This document shows positions 30,301 through 45,300 of a stretch of 64,000 bases of DNA, one piece after another. Source of the stretch: Hermetia illucens (taxonomy: Eukaryota; Arthropoda; Insecta; Diptera; Stratiomyidae); contig NC_051851.1 of NCBI RefSeq assembly GCF_905115235.1, forward strand, positions 149,248,692 through 149,312,691, given 5' to 3'. The notes under the pieces are model-generated. The model had not been told where the DNA came from. It worked only from the letters and a program-made list of their open reading frames with translations, and searched no databases. Position numbers and translations under genes: made by a program. The first letter of the stretch is position 1. The number at the start of each line of letters is the position of its first letter.

Positions 30301-33300
30301 CATGCAAAAGGAGTGTGTACTTTTTTTTCATCAAATATAGTCATGTGGGGTATCAAATTAAAGGTCTCGGTTAGCACTTTTCGAAGCCGGTCTTAGTTTT
30401 GACATTGGTTAGAAAGGTAGGGACGGGGGGGGGGGGGGGTTTAAAGTGATCATTTCTTCAATGAACCCATTCTCAGAAACTACCCAACCGAAAAATCTGA
30501 AAAAAATCAGGAGGCTGCCACTATATGATGCCTAGGCTCCGAAAGACATTCCGTACCGATACTTATTCAAATAAAGTTACTATAATTTTTAGTAATTGAC
30601 AGGAAAACCTCCCTTAAGTTCACCCTAGAATCACGAAATTGTAGCAACATAGGCTATAGCATAGAGCATAACGGTGCCAAATTTTGCGAAAATCGCACTA
30701 TTACTAGCAAAGTTATACTAGGTCAAAGCTGTCGTTTCTGTGCAAAATCAAGACTATGAATGTCAATTTCACTTGAAAGTGAATATTTTCACATAATATA
30801 TGTATATATTACGTGCTACATAATAATGGGACAAATGTACACTCAAATCTCTTTATAAAAGAAATACACTAAATCCTTCGTACCTGAAGCGTTTAGTTTT
30901 CGGTTTCCCGGCTTGTCTATATTGGAATTGTGGTACTTTCTTGCCAGCAAGATAGTGTTCTACTTTCCTCAATAACCCAATTGAAGAATTCACTGAGGCA
31001 CAGTGTTGAGTCCCAGCTCTTTGCTTTTAAGAACTCAGATGCTATGTCGTCAGGTCGACTTTAGTGACGCTGACATGGGCAATGCTTGTGGAAGTGATGA
31101 ACTAATTCTCCCGTTGTAATCTGCTTGGCAGTCGGTAAGAAACGCAACAAAAGTGTTCGATGCGTTGGTGTCAGCTTTTGTCAAGTTGATACAGATTTAT
31201 CTCGCCATCCCAAATGTGAGTGTTTATCGTAAAGATCTTTATAATTGGCCACACAGATGACAGCGATCGTTTCCTTTGTTTCGTGATCCTATAAATTTTC
31301 CAATTGGCTGTGGTTTATTCTCGAGAAACTAGTGGAAGAGGTGTTTCTATTTATTGGAACATCTTCATTCCAAAACCTAACTCGGCTGATGAACCGTTTA
31401 CCTAGCTTGGTGACCCCGCGGGTTGTTTTGGCAGCTTTGTTGATCGTGCCTTCAATTTGGTTCCACGATCCTTTCCCATTCGTAAAGGTTGGTAACCGCG
31501 TAAGTGAGATCATTTCTTCTTTCTTCTCACCATATCACCACCATTTATGCGCGGTGGGCCAGTGCGTTCCTCACGTTGTTATTTCAATGGCTTAATTTGC
31601 AAGACGGCGATCAGCGGGCGATGTTCAGGTGCGACGGTTTCATAGGGAACGGCTTTACCTTGACCAATGTGCGAGGGGAGATAAAAGTAGCAAGATCACT
31701 CTCGAGACCATTCAATATCAGCAACGGTCTAAGACAACGGGATGCCCTATCCTGCGCCCTCTGTAACCTGGCCTTGGAAAAAGCGATCCGCGATGCTCAG
31801 GTAAATGCGAGGGGCACGATCCTCTTTAAGTCCACGCAACTACTGGCCTATGCTGACGATATCGACGTCATGGGAAGAACAACCTCAGACGTATAAACTG
31901 CCTTCATCCAGATCGAGCAGGCGGCGCAAGACCTTGGACTACACATAAATGAAGGCAAGACGAAATATATGGTGGCATGGTCAGCACCAAAAACCAACCG
32001 AGAAGAATAAAAATGGGACCCTACAACTTTGAGACCGTTAATAATTTCTCTTCTATCTAGGGTCGAAAACCATAATCGATAACAGCTACGACGATGAAAT
32101 CCGCACACGGTTGTCGGCAGCCAACAGAACCTTTTTCAGCTTAGAAAAACTGTTCCGCTCACAACGTCCCACCATAGGGAATCCTTCGAAGAATTGTTGG
32201 CCCCTTACATGAGGATGGACGATTCCGTAGCCAACATAATGACGAAATCTATGAGCGATATCGTGATCGTCTGCCCGCAAAGTCTATAACGGCAATATGT
32301 ATGGTTGAAAAAGAAGATGAGTTAGAGCCTGCTTGAAATGGAGCACGCCAGGCAGCTTTTAGGGATATCGAATTGGTGGACCTTGGCGCAAAACCGGGAT
32401 GTCCGGAGTTCCTTATTAAGGCAGGCCTAGACCTGATACCGGTTGTTGCGTTGTTGATGATGATGTTACTTTTAACTTGTTCGCCACTTTAGATAAGGAG
32501 ACAACCAACAACTTTCCTGACCAAACCATCGCAAGTCTTCCGTAATGTGGTATACTATACTGTAATCATCATCATTTGCGGTAGCTTCTTCTTCCTTGAC
32601 CAGGGCAATAAGGAATTCAACTTTTTTGCTGCGATACACTTACTCCTCAGCGACAGTAAGAGCCTTCAGTTTCAAGTTTCAGCAGTCAGCCGGATCTTAT
32701 GGTATCGCTTCGGGACCTCCCCAACAACGTAATGCGGGCTTAAGAGAAGAGTACTTTCCATGGTGGTCCAATGGTCATCAATATTCTCTGGCCGAGCTAT
32801 TCAATATGTCTGTCTTTCGGTCAGACAGATAGTTCCCTACCACCGAATGGCAATCGGATCCTGAAAGCGGACGTTGTTCAACTCCGGAGGTCGAGGGTCT
32901 CTAGATTACAAGCGAAGGCTAGTCACCATCATCCAGTGTTGATCTTGTTCAAGGCCAATGTTTCGCATATCCAAAAGATCGTCATGTTATCGGTCCCTTA
33001 ATATCACCTTATAGTATAATATCACATTACCATTACCGAGCGTTACCACGTTAGAATCTCGTTTTGGATATTTGTGTTCGTATTCGTGCTGTCTTGCTGA
33101 TGTAGGCTTATCACTTGCGCAGTGTTGTGTGATGATCATGAAATTAAAACACAGTCTCACTGAAACACGAGACTAAATAGATGCCATATACTCCTCAAAG
33201 TAGTGAGCAAATTTATCACTGAGCGCGATGCAAGCCACACACCACATCACCACACGTCACAATATCGCTTAATATCACAGCATTACCGCATCGCTACCAG

Positions 33301-36300
33301 TAGAAAAGCGAATAATAATCGTTGGCGCAACAATCTATATTGGATTAGGGCCTTGAAGTGTGTTAGAGCACTTCATTCAAGACAGTAACGCTATACTACA
33401 GTAACACTGTAGGAGGCATTGTGCTGACCAATAATGATATTATTCAGTGATCAGTAATATTGCTGATGTGGTATCAGATTATAAAACATCACCATTCTCT
33501 CTAGTACACGGGGCGTTAGCGGTTGTCCAGTGCCAAGCCGATGCCAAGTATCGGTGCGAATCTTGCCCCTTTGGCTGGCTTTGGTTTGGAAAAATGATTC
33601 CGGGTTTGTGTGTGATAACCTTTTAATCATTGATACAAACCATTTGAACACTAGCCTCAATCGACAGAGACATGAACTATGCAGAAGAGAAGGGATCTTA
33701 ACGCAGTCTAAGGGAAATATCCCGCGTTTTTGGCTAATCCCCACAGATATGGAACCTACACGATTTGTAGATGGAAGATACACGCTTACCTGCTGAACCA
33801 CATTCACCATGGAAAGCTGTCGTTAGATATTGCTTCGCGCGGCCGGGGGGCTGTTATTTATGTGTAACTGTCCAACCTTGTTTTGGATGTTTGTTACCAG
33901 AATAGATGCGCGTGATTTAATTAAAATGTCGAATGCTATCATAATAGCGTCGTTGGCGTGGTACGAGGCGGTCCTGAGGGCTCAATAAACTTTTGGGGCA
34001 ATCCTCGTAAGAGCAAGTGCAAACAGTATGCATACGTACGGCTCATTTGTCATTAGTATCATATTAAAGCCTTCTTTCCGTTAAATAACCGTCAGAAAGT
34101 GCAGCTCTAATTTTTCAAACTGAATGCAATTTTCCCGTCCAAGGTAATCACTTTGCAATCCTTGACACTATCCTCTCCCTGAAATGCATTTTCAGTGAAG
34201 TAGGTAACCACTTTTATGGTGCTATTGACTATACGGTCGTGGGAGTAGTTTTAGATCCTTCTTTTGATTCGTTTTCTTTCTTTAGCGACTGATGGCTTTC
34301 AACAAGGGTAGCTTCTCCAGAGAACTCAGTTCTTTAGCTATTTTCTGAAATGGGCTGACCTTTTTTCTTCTTTGTTAGATTTCGGGTAGTACACAAAGCT
34401 CTTCTTGCCTAAATTCCGAAATCGCTGAGCTTTTTCTCCGTCAGATGCGATTGGGCGTAGGCAGCTTCTTTTGTGGTTTTCTCCTTGATGTATCCTTCTT
34501 CGTTCTTACTGTCAGGGTCCCGTTTAAACAATTCTTTTTTCAATTAACTTGTAGCATTAAATGTCACGGTGCTCAGTAGCAATCCTCAGATTGACGAGAA
34601 AAAAGGTCTGAGAATCAACCGGATCGGTTAGAATTCAAAGGTCAAGATGTCCCGCGGGTAAAAAATGGAGTAGAAGCTAGGCCTTTTCAAAATTTGACCC
34701 AGGGGAAACGTCGGCTGAGGATTCAATTCATTGGGGAACTTTCTCCTCGATAGGACCACTCCGGTAATGAGTTTTCCGGCTCTCGAACCGAAATGTTTTT
34801 CAACTTTCAGATAGTGCTTGCTTAATTTCCCGCGATGTTTCTTTTTGCATTTGAAATGCTGGTGCGATTTCACGGATTAAAGGACATGTGAAATTTTCCA
34901 CAATAACATGAAAGAGGGGGCGAGTCTACGAAGGGTCGCTGGATGCACAGCATCAACATTAGAGTGTGGTTTGAGCAAACAACATGGGAAGGCCAACTAC
35001 TAGATTACTCAATTCTCCAGGGTACACGGTGCTTGCTACAGGCAGGATTTGCATCGCTTTGGCTTGTATGATTCACCGAATTGTCCTAGATGTGCGAACA
35101 TACCGGAGGATTCAAGGCATGTGATATTTCACACCAAGGTTCGCAGCGGGGAGGAGGAGTCTGAACAAAACACGGAGAATGTAGCTGCGGAGAAGCTGAT
35201 TTAGGAGAAGAACTGGCTTACGGTTTCCTCCACAGTACTATTGTCTCTTCTGATGTGGCTCTAAAAACGATACAAACGCTCGAAGCCATTAGTCGGTTAA
35301 CCGAATTCATTTGCCTCTGTACCTGAGTGTTTGCAACGCTTTCGCTGACACTTGTATTCTTGTATTCCGTACACCTGCTGTTGCTTGCAATGTACCGATG
35401 GTTTGTACCCTCCTTCAACCAGCCCTTGCTAATATTGCCTTCTGCTCCGCATTTCCTGCGATGCTTCAACGTACCTTCACAATGTGACAAAAGCTAAAGC
35501 ATCTAAAGCATCGTTTCAGTGGCACCTACTTCTTAAGCCGACACATAGCCCAGCGTATTCTCACTGTGGAGAGGGCGGTTTATATTTCAGTGTAAGATTT
35601 CCTTAACGTTTTCACTGTTGAATCTTGTAGGACGATAAGCTGGAATTGCTTTCCCAAACCCTTGCGAACCTCTTCCTTCATGCTGATGTCAGTTATATCC
35701 TTGCAGACTACAGTTATTTCCGGTTCGATAGTACTTATGTCGGCTTCCTGTCCTAAAGACTTTCCAATTTGGCTCAAACTTTAACATAAGATCTCCTTGC
35801 TGGGACTGTCAAATGCCATTAACATTAACATATCTCTCAAATTAGTGAGTTCGGAGTTTGCTTTCACTCTCCTGAGAACGTCAGCTATGGCCCTTCACCT
35901 CGTTAGAAGATAATGATAACCTTCGATCTTCGGCCACTTCTAGCACCTTCCGCGTACTTGTAACATTAGATGCCACAGTAGCTAAAGTGTCCACTACTGG
36001 TCCGCTTGCCCAATCCAAAAATCGTCAGCACTGGGTTTCCGAAGCCTTGCATCACAACTTTATTCCTCTCCTGCTCCTGCATGTTTAGTTTTATTTCCTT
36101 CCTATTGCCAATTTTCGTCCACGGGTTGGCGTGTTTGGTTCGGAAGGATAGAAGTTCATTCCATCAGCCAGAGATATCTTTGAGATCTCGAAAGAATTGT
36201 TTGCCTAGTGTTTGCGGTCTGAACCTAAGTACAACTGAGCAATCGCCAAGAAAGTTCCTGAAGGCTTTGCCCTTACCTTCGCAACTTGGATGGGGGTATG

Positions 36301-39300
36301 TCAAGTCTGGTGGTATGGTCCCTTATAGGCCAGTGCCCTGGGCAAACGGGCTTAATTTTATATGTGATTGCGGACGTCTGGTCCAGAAGTTCTTGCGTTT
36401 GGGCTTTGTTTTAGGATGGTTAGATCCTCCTTGATTTAGCGGAGATTGTGAACCTTCACCATCTCAAGGCAACCGCTGTCAAGTAATGCGATGCTGACTG
36501 CGCCCATCGAGGAACTGTAGAGATCCGAGCTCCACCTGGTTATTCCGTCAGGAACCCAGAGGAGGGTGGCTTTGAGCTTTTCAACGCACATGTGCCGTGT
36601 CTCACCAGCCTAGAGGATCTCGCCACTGAGTACAAAGTGTTAATGACAGTTGGGAGAGTGAGACTGATATTCAATTATGAATGATTGAATAAAGATGCTC
36701 CACATTTTGTATTCACTACATGACAGCAGAACTGCTTAGTATTCAGGGTTTGTAAAAATTAGCTAGGGAAGTATGGCAACCAACGTAGAAAGAGATTGTT
36801 TCTGCTACTTTTTCAAGGAAAAAGTTGGTTATCTGTATCAAATCCAGATTCATTTCCATGTCAAAATGTGCTGAGCTGAATAGCAAATTTGTTATGGAGT
36901 TGGTATTGACATTTAGTTCAATTTATTGAAGAATTTAATTTTGGAATTTTTTCGTCAAATTCAGATGATTTAATGCAAAATATTTTTCTTAGTGCAAACA
37001 TAGCTATCAACTGGCTCCGACGTAAATATTGAATTATTCTATCTCCCCCAAGTGATTATCATATTTTGTTTGACAGCAACACCATGTTCTGCAAACACAC
37101 TTGACTATTATTTACCAAAATGTGCTAAAAATTTTGTATTATCCATTTTTTTACAGAAAGAAACGCCATCGGATGTGCTACTCCATTTGGCCGCACTTCG
37201 AGGTGATGATATCACGCTTAAAAGAGTTCTCGACAGCGGGAAAGTTCACGTTGACTGCAAAGACGATGTAAGTAGGCCAAACAAACCAATAAATTTCCAA
37301 ATCATTAGCATTGACTTACGTACTGTTTTCGGATAAGTTCCAATACGTAAATGCTAGAATTTTAGCGGCCAAGTTTTCTCTTTTGTCTTTTTTTGTCAGC
37401 CATTTGATGGGGGTCCACTTCGGTTGATGGCGTAGTCATTCCCACATCTATTTTGCACGTTAAAATGCTTCTATTCATTTAGAAATTATTAACTATTTCT
37501 GGAGTAATAAAAGTTAATTAAGACAACTAATAGAAAAAAATTACAAATTTAGACTTTGAATTAAAAGACATTTATGATTTCCATAAGCAGAATGATGTCA
37601 CTCGTGATTGGATTGGATGGATGATTGGATTTATGGCGATTGAAAAAAATTAACTGAAAAATTTTAATTGGCGTTTTTGAATGTTCATAGTTAGAATCTG
37701 TGGGCACTCTTGAGTTGCTTATCTAGGTTTGATTTCAGCGATTCGGTCCGAGTCCATGAATTCATAAGGAGCAACCAGAAGATATTACAAGTTGAACTCC
37801 TCACAGCTCTCCTGGCAAAGTAGTAAAATCACGTGTGGACCAGCGTTGAGGCCAGGCTGTCGGAGATAGTCATCGAGCATCTCCTGAATGGCAAAAGGGA
37901 ACAGGGCTCCTGCTTTGACTCCTTCCAGGTGGTTCGTGGGCTCCATACATGTGATGACCAATTGTTCAGAGGCCTTTTCGGTTCATGCGTCATCAGAAAG
38001 GGCATGCAGCTCAAGTTCATCCCATACGACGAGACTTCCAGGAGGCTAGTCGCATGGGTAAAGACAATCTCGCCCAAACCCAATCCTCAAAAGCACCGGA
38101 TCCTTATGGTGGAACCCCAAATGAAGAGCCAAACTTTTTTCTTCGAATAAATGTTCCAAGTTAGGCATGTAAAAATAAAAATGTTCTGCTATTTAACCGC
38201 CCAGCAAATCAGCTACTGGAGGAGATGAAAATCGACGGTCCGAGGATGACTAACTATCCTCCCAAGCAAACAGATCGTGCTTAGCTAGCGCAGATAAACC
38301 TGTACCACTCATTCACTCACTCAAAAGTCCGTCTTGGCTAATATGTTGGTCTTGGACATGGACACCGGATTAATATGGTAGCCCTGGATCGGGGGAGGCC
38401 GTATTATGAAAGGATTCCAGAGCAAGTATTACAATTTACTCAATAGCACAAGGAATACTGATCAGGACAGACCTAGACCATGAATATTCAGCAGGAAGAA
38501 TCTGCACGCTATTCTGTGCCCAGACCTGAATTTCAGCTACGTAACCAACTTGGAACAAGCAGAAGTTAAAAACGTGTATGCATCCGCGGCTTACATGACT
38601 CAGGACCGATCAGCTCCACGAAATGAACTACAGCATTCGGAGACTACTATCGCAGCAAAGAAGACCAACCTGTTGATAAGCTGCAACGCCAATGCGAGGT
38701 ATACGCTTTGGAATAGCTCGACAATCAATGATTTTATTATCAATAAAAACCTATCGATGTGGCTTGATATGCTGGACGGTGATTTAAAAACATCACGATT
38801 ACATCCAGATCGGACCTTTGATAAAATAAAATAGCGCAGCCGTTCACAACGGGCCGACCCCGATGCTGAACGGGACAAAAGCTAAAGAAAAAGAATAAAA
38901 GAAGACACCAGTTCTGCATTTCCCCAAATTGGACAACTGTGACGGTTGGGAGAAGATCCCAGATACCTCCTTACTTTGAAAGCATCAGTGAATTTGTGAG
39001 ACTAAGTAAGATTCTGATCAAGAAGCATAGGAGCCCATCCTTTCTTAAAAAGTCGGAAGGCTCTTAGACGGAATTTTCTGGAGTCTGGAGGTGCTAATCC
39101 GTACACACTTCCCTGCCAGCGAGACGGACTGTGAGGCAGAATCTCTCTTTTGGAGGGTAAGTAGCCCCAGTCTGGTGAGATTATCAAATCAGTTATTATT
39201 GAAGATAAAATCGGTTGGGTACAAATAACTTCTCCGCATATAAATTTCCCGGCCCAGATGGCACAACGTCAGTCTTCTTCTTTTTCTTCAGCCTTTGTCC

Positions 39301-42300
39301 CGTTCACAAGCGGGGTCCGCTCGTCGTGATCGGTTTCGCCATTTGGCTCTATCGAATGCCTGATCTGGGTGCAATCTCGAGGCTTTCAAATCCCCATCTA
39401 GCGTATCAACCCACTGTTGTTTAGGTCTGCCTTTTGGTCGCTTACCATCGACTTCGATGTTCAGACCAATCTTGGCAAGTGAATTCTCGTTAGCACGAAT
39501 TGCGTCACCATACCATCGAAGACGCCTCTCTCACAACTTTTCCACGATCGGTGCAACCCCATAGCGATCGCGGATATCCTCATTTCGAATGTGATCTAAA
39601 CGTGTGACGCCACTAGTCCAAAGTAGCATCTTCGTCTCTATTACCGCAAGACGCCGTTCGTTGTCTTTTATAGTCGGCCAATACTCAGAACCATAGAGAG
39701 CGACTGGACGGACGACATTACGGTAAATTTTAGATTTGAGACGTTCGTTGATACGTCGACCACAAAGAACACCAGTTGAGCAACGCCACTTCATCCAGGT
39801 TGCGTTAATGCGTGAAGCAATTTCATAACGCAGTTCTCCATTGGTTGATAGCGTTGACCCGAGGTATTTAAATCGCTCAGTTCTGGATAGATCACTGCCG
39901 CTGACAGTGATTGTGCCATTTCATGGGGATCGGTCGTCAAAAATTCAGTTTTGTTTAAATTCAATCTGAGACCGCGTTGCATGAGGCGATCATTCCATTT
40001 TTGATCAAGTTGCTTGAGATCATTTTTGCTATCAGATAATAGGAAAACATCATCTGCATAAAGCAGTGTGTAGGGCGCTGGACATTGGATATCCCGTATG
40101 ACGGTGTCCATAACAAGAACAAAGAGGAGTGGTGAGAGGGCGCTTCTTTGATGAACACCAAAGATGGCATAACGTCGGTCATGCTCTAGAAATAATAACA
40201 AAGACTTGGGTAGTGGCTTAGAGAGATTTATAGGAGCTGCATTTCTTTCGGATATGTACCGGTTTTAATATCGAAAGCGGACAGGTGCGGTTATGATCTC
40301 ACGAGGAAGTTTGAGTCAATTAGCCTCACCTCTTTCGTGTTGAATACCACCTGGATGTCTTAAGGACGATAATGGAGAGGACACCCTTCTCCAAGTCTCA
40401 GTACGCCTACCTCCACAAAAACCACTTTGTACGATGCAATTAACGTGATTGAGCTACATTAAAACCAATAAACTCTAGTTACTTATAGAGTGAGCATTTA
40501 ACAGGATTAGTATGAAAGCCATCAAGGAAGCTCTTACCAAAATAGGATTGGAGGGGTGTCTTACGCATTTTGTCATGAAACGTCCGCTCCCCGTACAGAA
40601 AAGCAGGCAAGCAGATGGCCGATATTCTGTCTCAAAATAAGGCGGGTATCACAGCGGTACAAGAGACACCCTGAACAGGGGCCTGTTTCTTAGAGAATAG
40701 CCACTACAACGTATATTATAGTCGCTATCTAGTAAACCATGTGCTAGGAGTAGTTCCCTTATCAGTCAAAAATGAATCTACGTATATCGGCAGTGAAAAC
40801 GTAGGTGAACTGATGGGCACTCTGTTCTGTTCAAGTACTGTAGAGTCGGAGAAGGATACTTTCTTACCTCCAGAGTCAGTGGAACGAACTCTCGAAGACT
40901 GCCCCAGCCAAGTAGTAATAGAGCCCGTGTTGAGCTGACGTCGGCTCTCGTAGCTATGCAATTAGCTATCAATGACAACGGCCTTTTATTCAACTAGCAA
41001 TCTTGTACAAAATGGTTGCAGAAAGTACTTGGGTTCCCCAGAAAGCGCCCCACAAACAAACATGGGCTTCGCTAGACGAGACCACTTTCAACCAAATTGA
41101 AAACAAGCCAACCAAACGCCGCCTCCTCTCAGTCTTGATGTATGTCAGAACGTACCGGGGTCGGGGGGCAATATAGACTTGGATCACTATCTCATTGGCA
41201 TGGTGCTGCGGCCTCGAAGAACAACACCATCCCGAATCCTCTCTAATAATCAGATAAGAGTGAACACTGAAGCCCAAACTTTTCGGTATCGACTATAAGG
41301 GGAAAATGGATGCATAATAACCGCCACTGACGTTCTGGAGATCCACAGTAGATACTGTTATGAAGGTCGTAGGTGCGGTATCGAGCCGAGGCACACAGTC
41401 GCCGATCTAGATGGATAGTGCTCCTCATAACGATTGATGTCAGAAATACCTTCAATTCCGTAAGATGGAGAGATATGCTAGGCACATTAGAAAATTCATT
41501 TCACGTGCCAAGTTATCCCTTGCGGATATTGAGGAATTACCTGAAAGACCGCTCCCTGCTCTATGAGACGCTAGAGGGCCAAAGGAGGATGGAAGGGATC
41601 CATCTTAGAGCCGGACCTCTGGAACGCTTCCTATGATAGTCTGCTGAGACTCGATATGCGCCTGGTCGGTTATGCAGACGACGTTACGGCACTTGTTGCC
41701 GGACACACCGTTGAACAGGCGCAAACAAACTTGGCATATTGATGCGACGGGTAAGTGGATGGATGACTCACGGCTCACGGTTTCAGCCTTCCGCTGGAAA
41801 AACCGAACTAGTCGTCTTCACCAGAAGGAGAATCACGACCCTGCATCTATATCGATCGGCGAATTGACTATAGAGTCAAAACTAGCTGTTAAATACCTTG
41901 GTTTAATGGTCGACTCGAAAATGAGCTCCTTCGAGCAAATCAAAGCAGCAGTGGACAGGGCTGCAGCTGGAGTTGCGGCCTTGAGTCGGGTAATGGCGAA
42001 TGTTGGGGCCCTATATCTATTAGGAGACGTCTCCTTATGGGAGCAATGAACACAGCTTTTTCTCTTGCGAGAGGTGGGGCGGCTTTCGTCAGGAGTTTTA
42101 TAAGGACACAGGAAGGTGTTTAGTTGGTAGTCCGAGCGTACTGGTGCGGGAGTCCAGCACTCTGTGCGTAAACGCATTTACCTACCCTACTCCCAAAAGA
42201 ACGTCCTGGAGACGAATTGGCGGCAAATGGTCTTCATTGGTACGCCCGCATACATATGGTATTTGGCTTCAGTTGTAAAACAGTCAGAATGACTGGTTTG

Positions 42301-45300
42301 ACGGTGAATGTAAACTAATGCAGCAATTTCAAAAAAACGCAAGCCCCCTATCATAAACTCGTGCGGAGAAGTGACTTCACAGACAAAAAAGGAAGTCTGG
42401 GAGAACGAACAGGCCTGTGAAAATGAGAGACACAGGGAGCAACCGCATTAAGTGCAGAAATTTTACCAATAGGTCAGCAGGTTGAAGCTTAATACACCTC
42501 GATGCTCTTGTACTTTGATGAACAGCTCAACAAACAAAATATCGGCTAACTGAGCCCCGTAAACTGAAGAGAACGAATAAATTTCGCCACCACCAAGCAT
42601 GTCCAGGCAGTTCTTTGGCTTAAAAAGATAAGCCGCCAGGAGCCGATGAAATTACAGTCGAACTGGTTAAATGTCCAGACGACCAACATCAAGCGGTTCC
42701 TCAACGGATGCTCAAGGTGTGGGACTGCGAATCAATGCCTGACGATTAGCGATTAAGGTCGAGTTAGGTCGAATTGCCACATACGCGCAAAATATCATCC
42801 GCCAATACCTAAAAGACTTTTCTCCAGGCAAATCAGGAACAGATCAGATGGAAAAACTGCTGAAACACGGCTATCAGTTGCACTCTCTTCATCGTTCTTT
42901 AGACGCCACCTATGGTAACGCAAAATTGTACATGTGCTGATTAAACTCACTCTGATCAATGGGCAAGGCCAGATAAAAGCAGTAGAATCACTCTTGAGAC
43001 CTTTCATCATCAACAACGGTCTTAGACAAGATGAAGGCCCTGCATCCTTTATAATTTGGCCCTGAAAAAAGTAATCCATGATGGTGATGTTAATGCGACA
43101 GGCGTAATCTTCTTCAATACTTCCGATATCGACATTATGGGAGGAACAAACTGAAACTTACAAACTGCCTTTGCTCATACTGGTGAGGATGATCTAGTCT
43201 GTAAGCTCAATTTTTAAGGCGGAAAAAGAAGACATGGTAGACCCTGGTAGACAGGGTTTAGGGATTTCCAATTGGTGGACCTTGGCGCAAAATCGGGACT
43301 TCTGAACTTCTTTACTAAGGCAGGCCTAGATAGGATACCAGTTGTTGCGTCGTTCATGATGATGATAATATTGTGTACGTTGGTGTCGACTTTATAAAGT
43401 GTATAAATCATTTTTAGGGCAAAAGAAGTTGCTTCTTTGCTACACACCTCACATTCTTATAAATATGTCAATTGGATAGCGTTTTATCCATGGGAAACTT
43501 ATCATTGAGATGTTTCAACGTTGGTAATTGGTGGCAGTCGCCAGAGAGACCATTTCGTCTCCTTTATCGCAAAATTGCCACCGTTTAATATGCTGTGAGC
43601 CAGCGAGTTCGGCGCGTCTAGCTACATTGATAGACGGAATATAAAAACTATAGAATAACTTGTTCTTGCTTACGGTGGAACTTAATCATTGTTGTTGAAC
43701 GCATGATCAACGTTAAATCCGACTACGCACCCCCCAACGTTGGAATATCGTACCATAGTATCTAGTCAAGTTCAGACCTAAACATTTTTTGTTTAGAGAT
43801 TGAGGGTCTCCTGAGTCCGCCATCGCCCTGAATAGAGAGAAGCTTCTTTCTATGGGTTTTGGTCCTGGAGCCCCGGTTAGGATACAATTTTTCAAAAATT
43901 TAGTGACTTGATCGAAAACAGTGAGAGAGTTTTTCCGATTTGGTCCGATCTGTCAGAAAATAGATGGCAGAATCGTTTTTCCTCCAATTACTACACAAAA
44001 AAATTAGTTTCGATCAATTTTGGGGTTTCCTTCTGGGCCATTTTCAAATGCAGCCACAATAAGGTTCACCTTTGGGGTCATTCGGTCTTGGAAGCTCATC
44101 ACAGGTTATCAAGGATACCTCCACAAAAAGTTGCCCCGTTATTCTTCGGCATCTGACTCACTGCAATTCCTTGGAAAGGCCACCAACGCGCTTTCCGAAC
44201 TAACCTGTAAAGGAGGCATTCTTTCACATTTTAACCACCACTACTCAACTATTGGCACTGGTTAACTTCCATGCCATTTACCAACAACTTTTCAAGTTAT
44301 TGATACCATTTGGTTTGAACCAACCACTTTCAGAGTATTCTTGTCAACCCTCTTTCCGCACAATTTCGTTCCAGATACACGGCTTGCCCCATGTCCCTGT
44401 TCAAGACAGCCATGACAAAGCATTCATTTCTAGCTGAGTCTCATTTACGAAGTTGCAATTTTGGTATGAAGTTCGTGATCATGAAAAACTTCCCGGCAAA
44501 AGTCAATGCATTGCATGGCACAAAATGCTCCAAGAATTATAAACTGTAATTAGGAAAGTTTTACACCTTAGAATTGATTGGGAGACCATGTTTTCCATGA
44601 CTCTTTACGTTTACTTAGAATGACTATCCGAAATGGATACAAGCAACAGAACCTACAGAGCCAAATGTAGGTTGCCTCATTCGCTATACCTCCTATCCCT
44701 GTGGAGTATCTTTTACGGGAAAGCCTACATCCAAAACAAGAAAAAGTCATTTGTTTTGGTTTTATACCGGGTCATTCCACCTAAATTGAAGGTTTCTAGA
44801 TACCTTATTGGAAATTCGTACGAAATTGAGTTGCATGACGAAAAGTGCAGTATGCAAGTCGCTATGGACTATTGCATTAGATCCCTATTTAGAAACCGTA
44901 ACGAATCGCCAATCACGCAACCAATGTCTTATTTGTAAACCTATCGTCATCGAAGCTCATGAGCTCATAGCATCACTGTCTTCATGCCAATTACAACACG
45001 CCCACCAGCTAATTGGCAATGGTAATGAGCCCAATATCAAGCTCAGACGATATCCAAGTCATGCCAGCCATTATCCGCTGGAACTAATTGAATACCAGCT
45101 TAGCCCTGCTTTCTGCTAATTCCGATGACAAGCTGAATTCATGCACGAATTGGAAACTACTTGGAGACTTTGGGAGAAATGGAAAGCACTTTCTTAAAGT
45201 TTTGCCGACAAACGACCAACAAATTTAGCCACAAGATGACGAGGTGCTCGCTCTAATGTGCTCCTATTAACCATTTAGTGCTGCGGAGTATTCGCCACTT

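Larger units (their letters stand above)
37800..40570 (+). mobile_element. LOA-like LINE carrying two RTE insertions
   Basis: Plus strand: 37833-38120 is the ORF1 C-terminus (VWTSVEARLSEIVIEHLLNG). 38290-38460 is the decayed endonuclease start (AQINL.H). 38660-38755 is endonuclease (KKTNLLISCNANARYTLWNS). An RTE-B tail interrupts at 38757..38905. 38937-39260 resumes as linker ending SRPRWHN/GPDGTT. RTE-B interrupts again at 39265..40200. 40201-40560 resumes with the RT N-terminus (ERFIGAAFLSDMYRF, FESISLTSFVL). The order of pieces matches copies at 10-15 kb, so this is one element opened twice. Many stops. Lies in ANKRD29 intron 2, same strand. Confidence 0.7.

Noticed and set aside
36773-36835. 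Candidate ANKRD29 first exon ending ..CFCYFFK
   Set aside because: The ATG frame ends in a Phe-Lys like the family start, but no GT donor follows. The four-codon exon at 27343 has a proper donor and gives the exact family start and length.
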